Origin: Bacteroidales bacterium | GTDB lineage: Bacteria > Bacteroidota > Bacteroidia > Bacteroidales > SM23-62 | Assembly (NCBI GenBank): GCA_016783865.1 | Contig: JADHVS010000076.1 | Coordinates: 1 to 18,787 of the forward strand | Length of the DNA stretch: 18,787 bases | Direction of reading: 5' to 3' | In this document: positions 13,733 through 18,787 of the stretch, in pieces | Layout of the letters: each line of letters begins with the position of its first letter | How positions within the stretch are numbered: position 1 is the stretch's first letter | Notes under the pieces: generated by a model | What the model saw: the letters and a program-made list of their open reading frames with translations, nothing else | What the model was told of the DNA's origin: nothing | Database searches by the model: none | Made by a program: the position numbers and the translations under genes

Positions 13733-15319
13733 TTATTGTAGCGATTTATTAGTCCTTTCCGCATTTCCTCCCCACATCGGCCATCCGGTTAAGTTCTTCA
13801 TTCCTGTGTTGATCGCAAACATCTGGCTGTTTGTGGTGGTCACGTAGATCCATCCATTGTCAACAACCGGCTGGTAACGGACCGTATTCTCAATATCATA
13901 TTCCTTAACCGTTGCACCGGTTTTTGCATCAAGCACCAAAATCGTACCATTGTAGGTGGCAATCACTATGTATCCGCCAGCTTCGAGCGGAGGGGTTCCC
14001 ATGAATCCACCGCTGACCTCTGTCTGGCCTTCCAATTTGATCTCCCAAACCTTTTTTCCTGATTCAGGATCGGTACAGATCAATTCGTTACCCATTGTTG
14101 AATAGTTTTTGTCCATATAGTGCAGGCTTCTGGAGCCCTGGAATGACTGAAGTGAAGACACATTGGATTGCCCAACCACATCATTGGCCTTTTGCCAGCC
14201 TGAGGAAGCAGGGGCTCCTCCAGTAAAACCATTACCCGCATCCATCTCCATGGATTTGGACTTCATCTCCGATCCCTGCTGGACTTCTTTATCGAGGTAT
14301 GGTGCATACTTCTTATTGTATTTTTTATCCGCCACATAGCTGTCCTGCCGGAACCTGGCAAGTTCTTCTGCAACCTTCTCTCCTCTCCCGTCCGCACGCT
14401 TGCTGACATATATCCCATCATCTGTGATGACCGGTGCAGAAGTGGCACGCATGGCATTCACAGAAATAAGCTCTCCGTCCGATTGACCGAAAGTAAATAA
14501 CGTACCGGCAAAAGTGGTTACATAGATCTTGCCTCCGTCTGCCACAGGGGCCGACATAATATCACCGTCAATCCATCTCTGCCAAAGGATCTCTCCCGTT
14601 TTAAGATCAAATGCAGCCAGTACATGTGAAAGGCCGGCATATAAATTATAATATTCCTGCTTGATGGTATCATGAAGTTCCCTGTCTTCCAGGGTCTGAT
14701 CCATCGAAGAATTAAAACCAGCAGGGTAAGCAGCAAAAACCCTTCCACGGGATATGGTGGGCATACACATTAACGGATCACCCAGCCACCACGACCATAA
14801 TTGCTCGCCAGTCTTCAGGTCTAATGCAAATATGGTACATGATTCGGTATTAAAAACCATGATGTCATCGTGGATCGCAGCGGATGAAGGACCGTCATCA
14901 TCAAGGTCCCAGGCCACCATATGCTCTCCGGTCGGCGCATCGAACGCATAATATCGCTTACTTCCAAATCCCCCGCTCAGATATACCTTTCCATCATAAA
15001 CCACCGGTGAGGGCACCAGTGTATTCCCGGGTAACTGGATCATATATCCGAATTCGGTTTTATGAAGGTATTCGCGCAACTCGGCACCGGCTATATGTCC
15101 CTGGCTGAATGAAGAAGATGGCTGAAGGGCAGGATTGGAATAAATATCCTTATAATAGGATAAAAGCTTTGTATTAAAAGCCTGAACAGAATCTATATTC
15201 TCGGTGTTTTGGAAACTCGCCTGTTCATTGGTTGGGATGGTATTGGCTTGAAAAAGAACAAGGCAGATCGTCAGAATGGCCAGGGAATGGATGATCCCTA
15301 TGATTTTTTGTTTTTTCAT
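13733..15319 (-). CDS. Secreted PQQ-type beta-propeller repeat protein
   Basis: A 528-residue protein if started at ATG 15319; the two upstream Met codons (15355, 15337) would put 12 or 6 residues before a clean signal peptide (MKKQK then IIGIIHSLAILTICLVLFQA). The body is a series of PQQ-like blades: DGKVYLSGGFGSKRYYAFDAPTGEHMVAWDL, TIFALDLKTGEQLWSWW, HVLAAFDLKTGEILWQRW, GKIYVTTFAGTLFTF, ICTDPESGKKVWEI, GTILVLDAKTGATVKEYDI and GWIYVTTTNSQMFAI. At least seven such motifs support a closed propeller of BamB/PQQ-dehydrogenase type. No methanol-dehydrogenase cofactor residues are recognised. A low-complexity Met/Ser/Gly-rich insert (about 340-385) breaks one blade. It is periplasmic or exported; binding partner unknown. 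It is tail to tail with the DUF255 gene. Confidence 0.82.
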   Translation of the reverse strand: MKKQKIIGIIHSLAILTICLVLFQANTIPTNEQASFQNTENIDSVQAFNTKLLSYYKDIYSNPALQPSSSFSQGHIAGAELREYLHKTEFGYMIQLPGNTLVPSPVVYDGKVYLSGGFGSKRYYAFDAPTGEHMVAWDLDDDGPSSAAIHDDIMVFNTESCTIFALDLKTGEQLWSWWLGDPLMCMPTISRGRVFAAYPAGFNSSMDQTLEDRELHDTIKQEYYNLYAGLSHVLAAFDLKTGEILWQRWIDGDIMSAPVADGGKIYVTTFAGTLFTFGQSDGELISVNAMRATSAPVITDDGIYVSKRADGRGEKVAEELARFRQDSYVADKKYNKKYAPYLDKEVQQGSEMKSKSMEMDAGNGFTGGAPASSGWQKANDVVGQSNVSSLQSFQGSRSLHYMDKNYSTMGNELICTDPESGKKVWEIKLEGQTEVSGGFMGTPPLEAGGYIVIATYNGTILVLDAKTGATVKEYDIENTVRYQPVVDNGWIYVTTTNSQMFAINTGMKNLTGWPMWGGNAERTNKSLQ

Positions 15320-15470
15320 GACTGTTGATTGTTTCATACAGCCATGGAGAACCAAAGAATATGCCGGAGATGAAAAAAGGTTGAAATCTTAACTTTTTTT
15401 AACTAAAGGGCTGGAATAAAAGTCAATTTACCTCATCCCGGAACAGGTTCAGGTTGTGATTACAAGCCAG

Positions 15471-15761
15471 TTAACCAATCGAAATATTTAAATTTTTCCC
15501 TAGCCCTATCTCAATTAATTTGTAATAAGTAGATATTTGGATATCACTTTTCCCTCTTTCAATTCTGGATATATAACTTTTTTTAGTACCAGTCTTTCTT
15601 GCCAATTCCTCCTGTGTGATGTTAGCTTCTTTGCGGGCTTCTTTAAGCATTACACCAAGCCTGAATGCAAGAGAATCTGCTTCAAATTTATCTCTCTTTG
15701 GGGTTCCCTTTTTCCCATATTTATCATTTAAAAGGTCCTCAAAATTTGTTAGGTTTTTCAT
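15471..15761 (-). CDS. higA: HigA-type antitoxin (XRE helix-turn-helix), toxin lost
   Basis: A 96-residue HTH_3/XRE protein. The N-terminal part MKNLTNFEDLLNDKYGKKGTPKRDKFEADSLA is the arm typical of HigA-type antitoxins of the HigB/Gp49 class. The helix-turn-helix follows at about 40-80: GVMLKEARKEANITQEELARKTGTKKSYISRIERGKSDI. The start is set at ATG 15761, one base after the toxin frame's stop (TAG, 15763-15765); an in-frame ATG at 15776 would overlap the toxin end. In intact loci HigA binds HigB and represses the operon. Here the toxin survives only as its last 40 residues, so this antitoxin has no partner in the window and may persist only as a DNA-binding protein. Confidence 0.85.
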   Translation of the reverse strand: MKNLTNFEDLLNDKYGKKGTPKRDKFEADSLAFRLGVMLKEARKEANITQEELARKTGTKKSYISRIERGKSDIQISTYYKLIEIGLGKNLNISIG

Positions 15762-15762
15762 T

Positions 15763-15890
15763 CTATTTTCCTCCATACTTTTCGTACAAATAATCCTTTT
15801 TTAGCTTTTCGGCAATTCTAATTTCTTTTCTAGGAGTTTTCTGGGTTTTCTTGACGAAACAATTGGTCAGTACAAGTAAATATCCACCTT
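15763..15890 (-). pseudogene. higB: HigB/Gp49-type toxin, C-terminal fragment
   Basis: Reading upstream of higA in frame gives GGYLLVLTNCFVKKTQKTP, then RKEIRIAEKLKKDYLYEKYGGK and TAG. KKTQKTP with a following E-I-x-x-A is the hallmark end of RelE-fold HigB (Gp49-like) toxins, which are about 110 residues; only about 41 remain. At its upstream edge the frame runs into a perfect inverted duplication (15874-15912). Beyond that the sequence is no longer HigB. There is no start codon or ribosome site in the remaining part. The catalytic N-terminal two thirds are gone, so the toxin is dead. Confidence 0.75.
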
Positions 15891-15912
15891 CTGAGAAGGT
15901 GGATATTTACTT
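15874..15912. repeat. Perfect 17-bp inverted duplication at the toxin breakpoint
   Basis: AAGTAAATATCCACCTT (15874-15890) is followed by a 5-base loop CTGAG and by its exact reverse complement AAGGTGGATATTTACTT (15896-15912). The left arm is HigB coding sequence (YLL region). The right arm is its inverted copy, joined to what reads as the start of an AbiEii-like gene. No U-tract follows in either direction. Confidence 0.95.
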
Positions 15913-15947
15913 ATCCAGTCTAACGTAATTTTATCTTTATCTATCAT
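15908..15947 (-). pseudogene. Start of an AbiEii-like nucleotidyltransferase gene, truncated after about 12 codons
   Basis: ATG at 15947 begins MIDKDKITLDWI, which has the look of AbiEii/AbiGii-type toxins (often M-x-K-x-x-I-T-x-E-W-I). It then runs into the inverted duplication and stops at TGA 15867-15869. The ATG overlaps an upstream frame's TGA as ATGA (15944-15947). That upstream frame ends VDMLPIYRI and could be the original end of the AbiEi-like gene, since AbiEi and AbiEii genes are often overlapping. The match is short, so this identification is tentative. Confidence 0.4.
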
Positions 15948-15990
15948 ATTCTATAAATTGGCAACATATCAACTTTGCTGCCGTAAATTT

Positions 15991-16108
15991 GAAATTGAAT
16001 CCTGCGAGCGCATTCCCCGTAGCTTGCTGCGGGGTTAGCGAGCACAATAAAAAATAAATACAAAGGATCGAAGATTCCTCGGAGCTCTGCTCCGAGGAGC
16101 TTCAATTT
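15991..16108. repeat. Double-hairpin REP-like element inserted into the AbiEi-like gene
   Basis: The element is bounded by AAATTGAA (15991-15998) and TTCAATTT (16101-16108). It contains two GC-rich hairpins: CCCCGTAGCTTGCTGCGGGG (16015-16034, one G-T pair) and CCTCGGAGC-TCT-GCTCCGAGG (16077-16097, perfect). Its end supplies the TGA that stops the AbiEi-like frame at 16102. Its base composition is unlike the AT-rich flanks. Confidence 0.85.
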
Positions 16109-16509
16109 AAATATTCCCGAAAGCTTTCTTTTTTCCTTCGTCTATCGGCATATCGCATCATACGACTCTCATTTACAGTGTATTTTTTTAATGCTTCCTG
16201 AAAAATAGTTCTCATTTCAGAACCTTGTTGAGCAGCAAATATTACATCATCACAAAAAATATCAACCAACATTTTTTCAATTGTTGGCGAGTTGATTCTG
16301 TTTATTGTTTGTAATGGAGCTTCTGAAACCAGAGACTTTACGATTAAGGTTTCTTTTTCATCAGGTAAGTATTTTTCAATTAAATCCTTTGTAGGTTCAA
16401 TAAACACAGAAAATTTATGCTCTTTTAAATAAAAGAATACCGATTGTGCAGCTTCTTTATCCACCTCAATAAGTACATAGCTCGTGGCCCGGCGGGTGTA
16501 GTTCAACAT
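16102..16509 (-). pseudogene. AbiEi-like / DUF6577-type antitoxin, C-terminal part only
   Basis: A 135-codon frame. From about residue 9 on it reads SYVLIEVDKEAAQSVFFYLKEHKFSVF, then DEKETLIVKSLVSEAP, PTIEKMLVDIFCDD and YADRRRKKESFREYLN. I recognise this as the C-terminal domain of AbiEi-type / DUF6577 proteins, whose full length is near 200 residues with an N-terminal winged helix. The first eight residues (MLNYTRRA) come from the GC-rich element at 16484-16571, not from the gene. The last codons enter the REP-like element, which gives the stop. Thus the gene has lost its N-terminal DNA-binding half and its exact end. Together with the AbiEii-like stub downstream it marks a dead abortive-infection locus. 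Confidence 0.6.
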
Positions 16510-16571
16510 GTACTCATCGCTGGGCCTTGCAGGCCGCTCAGAGTCCTATTTATTTTACCGCCTGGTGTTTA
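16484..16571 (-). repeat. Hybrid element after RhuM: attC-like start joined to a GC-rich palindromic block
   Basis: Just after the RhuM stop the minus strand reads AAACACCAGGCGGTAAAAT (complement of 16549-16567). It matches the segment after the PIN gene (CTAACAGGCGTTAAAAT, complement of 17813-17829) in AGGCG-TAAAAT. The rest (16484-16540) is GC-rich with a GCGGCCTGCAAGGCCC hairpin and CCCGCCGGG, unlike its surroundings. It supplies the first residues of the AbiEi-like frame. Confidence 0.5.
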
Positions 16572-16577
16572 TGTAAG

Positions 16578-17591
16578 TCATTCCTTTTTTTTTCTTTTAA
16601 TTTCTTGTTCAAGTTTTTTTAATTCTTCTAAATCTTCGTTATCAGCTTGAAGTGCCTCAAATTTCTTTCTCCTTTTATCAAAGTTATTATAAATCTCGCT
16701 AACTTGTTTTTCCATCTCTACCTTGCTTATCAAGCCAGCGTTTGTCAATATTTTCTTATCCTGAAAATCAAGAATTTTGTCGACATTTTCACGCCAAAAA
16801 TCAATTGTAATATCCATTCGATTTTTAGCTCTCAGTTCTGCGCTTTCAAGGAAGATTACCACTAATCGGTTTAGGGTATCAATTTCATCGTGTGTTAAGT
16901 AATTTTTTGCGATATAAATATCTTGCTTTCTCACAATCGAACCTTTCCACGATGTTAAGTTCATGTTGGGTTTCTCTGCATTTACTCTTGAAACAATCAA
17001 TTCGGCAGCAGTTTGACCCGTTACAGCATAATGAAGCTTGTTTTGTGTCTCAGCAAAAAACATTTGTGTCGATTTATCATCAGCTTCGTAATCACTGCTA
17101 AGAGCAAACAAGTCTTTGATTTTTTGGTAAAACCGTTTTTCCGATGCACGAATGTCCCGTATCCGTTCCAATAATTCATCGAAATAATCAGGTCTGCCAT
17201 CAGGATTTTTTAGACGTTCATCATCCATTAAGAATCCTTTTACCATATACTCTTTCAGGTTCTTATTTGCCCAAATTCTGAATTGCGTACCACGTTTACT
17301 GCGAACCCGAAAACCGATTGCCAAAATCATATCAAGTGAATAAAATGTGACATTATACTCTTTGCCGTCGGAAGCAGTTGTCAAGTAATCCTTGACAACT
17401 GAATTTTTAGGTAATTCCCCCTCTTTCAGTATGTTATTGATATGAAGACTTATGTTTTGTTTCGAGGTGGCAAAAAGTTCCGCAAGTTGATTTTGATTCA
17501 TCCAAATATTACCATCTTTTGCATAGAGTGCCACTGATGCCTTTCCATCGGCAGTCTTATAAATAATTATATTTTGATATTTGTTATCCAT
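16578..17591 (-). CDS. rhuM: RhuM family protein
   Basis: A 337-residue RhuM family protein. The start is set at ATG 17591 because MDNKYQNIIIYKTADGKASVALYAKDGNIWMNQNQLAELF is the standard N-terminus; ten upstream codons are not conserved. The first domain (about 20-110) is a winged-helix-like segment: WMNQNQLAELFATSKQNISLHINNILKEGEL, then the family signature YNVTFYSLDMILAIGFRVRSKRGTQFRIWANKNLKEYMVKGF. A second part has FFAETQNKLHYAVTGQTAAELI and DEIDTLNRLVVIFLESAELRA. It ends in a charged coiled coil (EELKKLEQEIKRKKKE). RhuM proteins were named for a Salmonella pathogenicity-island gene. They are common on mobile islands and in defence or toxin gene clusters; the biochemical role is unknown. 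It appears intact. Confidence 0.9.
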   Translation of the reverse strand: MDNKYQNIIIYKTADGKASVALYAKDGNIWMNQNQLAELFATSKQNISLHINNILKEGELPKNSVVKDYLTTASDGKEYNVTFYSLDMILAIGFRVRSKRGTQFRIWANKNLKEYMVKGFLMDDERLKNPDGRPDYFDELLERIRDIRASEKRFYQKIKDLFALSSDYEADDKSTQMFFAETQNKLHYAVTGQTAAELIVSRVNAEKPNMNLTSWKGSIVRKQDIYIAKNYLTHDEIDTLNRLVVIFLESAELRAKNRMDITIDFWRENVDKILDFQDKKILTNAGLISKVEMEKQVSEIYNNFDKRRKKFEALQADNEDLEELKKLEQEIKRKKKE

Positions 17592-17699
17592 GATTCTATG
17601 GCAAGCAATAAAAATAATCATTTACATGGAACCAAAGAAAATAAATAGCTCTTTTGTAATTTTTATGTGGCTAATTACCTATATTGCTGATTCACACTT

Positions 17700-17835
17700 G
17701 GCGGTAACGGTTCGGCGCTAAAATTTAGTTGCCGTTTTTAGCAATGGCCTTTCAATTTATTATTACATTTTAACAAATGCACAAAACTCTCAAATAGCAC
17801 AAAACAGGCAATTAATTTTAACGCCTGTTAGTGGC
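17700..17835 (-). other. attC-like element after the PIN toxin gene
   Basis: On the plus strand the ends are GGCGGTAACGGTTCGGCG (17700-17717) and CGCCTGTTAGTGGC (17822-17835). The cores TAAC (17705-17708) and GTTA (17827-17830) are complementary, as are GGCG (17714-17717) and CGCC (17822-17825), giving paired outer and inner boxes about 130 bp apart, as in attC sites. Read on the minus strand it also holds a hairpin AACAGGC/GCCTGTT (17803-17829) with a short T-run, so it may end the PIN-gene transcript. The PIN stop codon (TAA) lies inside the outer box. GCACAAAAC is repeated at 17779 and 17797. Confidence 0.5.
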
Positions 17836-18253
17836 TGGCAGACATAGACTTTAGATAACTCTCTGGAGTCAATACTCCGATATCGCTTTTCACAAAATCT
17901 TTAACATTACGTGTCAAAATTACATCGATAAATCCTGATTTAATTGCAGCGAAATTTTGTAAAGCATCTTCAAAATCTTTAAATCCTGATCCTAAGGCTT
18001 GAATAATAATGTCTCTATCCATTGACAACACATCCATAATAGTCATTAATTGACTGAGTTTTTCAATCACTTTCTCATGCCTGGCTGTTTGCCTTAAAAG
18101 ATAATAGGCATTACTACAAATTACAGGAGTGATAAATCCTTTAATTTTATTTGACTCACATAATGAAAATATCTGTGCTGCATTTTCCGAAAACGGATAT
18201 CTGTCGAAAAAGAAATCAAGAATAACATCTGTGTCAATGAGTACTTTATCCAT
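17828..18253 (-). CDS. vapC: PIN-domain toxin (VapC-type ribonuclease)
   Basis: A 141-residue PIN protein. The start is set at ATG 18253, since MDKVLIDTDVILDFF is the PIN N-terminus. The longer frame (18304) would add 17 residues overlapping the antitoxin gene. Metal-binding acidic residues are present: Asp7 (with Asp9) in LIDTDVILD, Asp96 in FKDFEDALQ, and Asp119 in TRNVKDF. The TRN-x-x-DF end motif and TPESYL are typical. VapC-type toxins cleave tRNA or rRNA and are held in check by the cognate antitoxin. It starts one base after the antitoxin stop, so the pair is coupled. All catalytic residues are intact and the toxin is likely active. Its TAA stop is inside the attC-like element. Confidence 0.9.
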   Translation of the reverse strand: MDKVLIDTDVILDFFFDRYPFSENAAQIFSLCESNKIKGFITPVICSNAYYLLRQTARHEKVIEKLSQLMTIMDVLSMDRDIIIQALGSGFKDFEDALQNFAAIKSGFIDVILTRNVKDFVKSDIGVLTPESYLKSMSASH

Positions 18254-18254
18254 T

Positions 18255-18503
18255 TTACAAATATTTTTCAGATAATCCCTTTGATAATTCCTTTTTATAG
18301 TCAAAATCCTTTGGAGCTTTGAAAGAGCCTCTTAATGATTTTGTCAATGGAGTTATCTCTATTTCAACTTTGCTCTCTTCTTTAGTTATAACCTTTAAAT
18401 AATTCTCAATGATATCAGACAAGCTACGACCTTTTTGTTTGGCATACTTTTTTGCTCTTTTAATTATAGTCTGCTCAATTGTTAACGTAAGTTTTGTATT
18501 CAT
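18255..18503 (-). CDS. DUF6364-type antitoxin (ribbon-helix-helix), partner of the PIN toxin
   Basis: An 82-residue antitoxin. The N-terminal strand MNTKLTLTIEQTIIKRAKKYAKQKGRSLSDIIENYLKVI is a ribbon-helix-helix DNA-binding segment of DUF6364/VapB-like type. The C-terminal tail (TPLTKSLRGSFKAPKDFDYKKELSKGLSEKYL) carries the short motif that usually lies across the toxin's active site. It precedes the PIN gene with one base between stop and start, the standard antitoxin-first order. It probably represses its own promoter; the AATTTATACGT repeat upstream is a candidate operator. The pair looks intact. Confidence 0.85.
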   Translation of the reverse strand: MNTKLTLTIEQTIIKRAKKYAKQKGRSLSDIIENYLKVITKEESKVEIEITPLTKSLRGSFKAPKDFDYKKELSKGLSEKYL

Positions 18504-18523
18504 GACACTTCTCTTTTATTGTC

Positions 18524-18586
18524 AATTTATACGTGTGAAATTATAAAAAATATTTAATCCGTGCAAATAATTATGAATTTATACGT
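18524..18586 (-). promoter_or_regulatory. Candidate operator: 11-bp direct repeat upstream of the antitoxin gene
   Basis: AATTTATACGT occurs at 18524-18534 and 18576-18586, 52 bp apart (five helical turns), within the 100 bp before the antitoxin start at 18503. Spacing and position fit a ribbon-helix-helix repressor site. No full TTTG/TAnnTTTG promoter was found here. Confidence 0.4.
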
Positions 18587-18597
18587 ACTGATTTACT

Positions 18598-18660
18598 GCT
18601 TGCCACTAACGGTTGGCAATAAGAAACGTAGGGCATTTCGTAGCGCTTAGGGTTCACCGA
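18598..18660 (-). other. Second attC-like end, at the upstream edge of the PIN/antitoxin module
   Basis: The plus strand reads TTGCCACTAACGGTTGGCAA (18600-18619), an interrupted palindrome TTGCCA/TGGCAA. Its TAACGGTT-GGC matches TAACGGTTCGGC at the far end of the element at 17700. Its GCCACTAAC is the inverse of GTTAGTGGC at 17827-17835, so the PIN/antitoxin module is flanked by related inverted ends. The partner end of this element would lie to the right, where transposase sequence now occurs. Confidence 0.5.
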
Positions 18661-18677
18661 AAAATTAAATCCGATTT

Positions 18678-18787
18678 TATGAAGGAGAAATTGTATAATT
18701 CCATTGCGGATGAACCTCATGGTATTTTATATTGATTTCTGTCATCTGATCATCAGATATTTTTCTTCCTTTTTCATAATTTGTTTC
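18678..18787 (-). mobile_element. ISAzo13-like (Rhodopirellula-type) transposase, C-terminal end, partial
   Basis: The minus strand from the window edge to TAA (18678-18680) encodes about 35 residues: TNYEKGRKISDDQMTEINI, then YHEVHPQWNYTISPS. The pattern Y-x-x-G-x-x-x-[ST]D-x-x-M-x-x-I-N-I ending in W-N-Y-T-I-x-P is the family's usual C-terminus. The rest of the gene and the left end of the element are outside the window. The insertion boundary cannot be fixed from here. Confidence 0.6.

Noticed and set aside
15874..15912. Terminator for the AbiE-like or HigA transcripts
   Set aside because: There is no U-tract, and one arm is HigB coding sequence; an inverted duplication explains it better.
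17700..18660. Classical integron with canonical attC
   Set aside because: The outer boxes deviate from GTTRRRY/RYYYAAC and no IntI is visible, so only an attC-like label is justified.

Overview
The window looks like a Bacteroidota chromosome, most likely a Bacteroidales/Marinilabiliales-type anaerobe or facultative anaerobe. This is inferred from protein families typical of that phylum (M56/M23 fusion sensor, DUF6364-PIN pair, DUF4097 remnant). It is also supported by promoters of the Bacteroides type (TTTG-N19..21-TAnnTTTG), weak Shine-Dalgarno sequences, and a family of palindromic gtcat...atgac intergenic repeats. No sequence search was run, so the assignment rests on recognised motifs.

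Layout. (1) 1-3190: the tail of an AmmeMemoRadiSam radical SAM gene; a tiny winged-helix gene divergent from a zinc-free medium-chain dehydrogenase/quinone-oxidoreductase gene; a lipoprotein with a metal-hydrolase-like barrel; a small coiled-coil protein; and the stump of a DUF4097-type gene. Two genes here end in arrays of short stop-codon-rich repeats. (2) 3204-7579: two back-to-back BlaI/M56 (BlaR1-like) operons sharing a 232-bp divergent control region. One sensor is fused to a LytM/M23 peptidase domain. The other ends in a long acidic helical tail. Neither has a penicillin-binding domain. Each operon has its own palindromic operator type. (3) 7758-11323: a glycyl radical enzyme that matches trans-4-hydroxy-L-proline dehydratase (HypD) residue for residue at the active site, preceded by its radical SAM activase. 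Both lie behind a well-formed promoter with a long leader containing a 24-codon ORF. (4) 11525-15319: a DUF255/thioredoxin-fold lipoprotein gene broken by one in-frame TAG just after its CHWC motif, convergent with a secreted PQQ-type beta-propeller protein. (5) 15471-18787: an accessory island on the minus strand. It holds an orphan HigA antitoxin, a HigB toxin stump joined through a perfect 17-bp inverted duplication to the start of an AbiEii-like gene, an AbiEi-like fragment cut by a palindromic repeat element, an intact RhuM gene, an intact DUF6364/PIN (VapBC-like) pair, and the end of an ISAzo13-like transposase.

Working together. The two BlaI/M56 operons are probable envelope-stress proteolysis switches: a membrane metalloprotease inactivates its partner repressor and so derepresses its own operon. 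The HypD-activase pair would turn hydroxyproline into pyrroline-5-carboxylate for reduction to proline. In the accessory island, the intact modules are separated by recurring attC-like elements (shared TAACGGTT(C)GGC ends and a shared AGGCG-TAAAAT start). This suggests a cassette-style array rather than random insertion. It is the most unusual feature of the window, together with the dual M56 locus.
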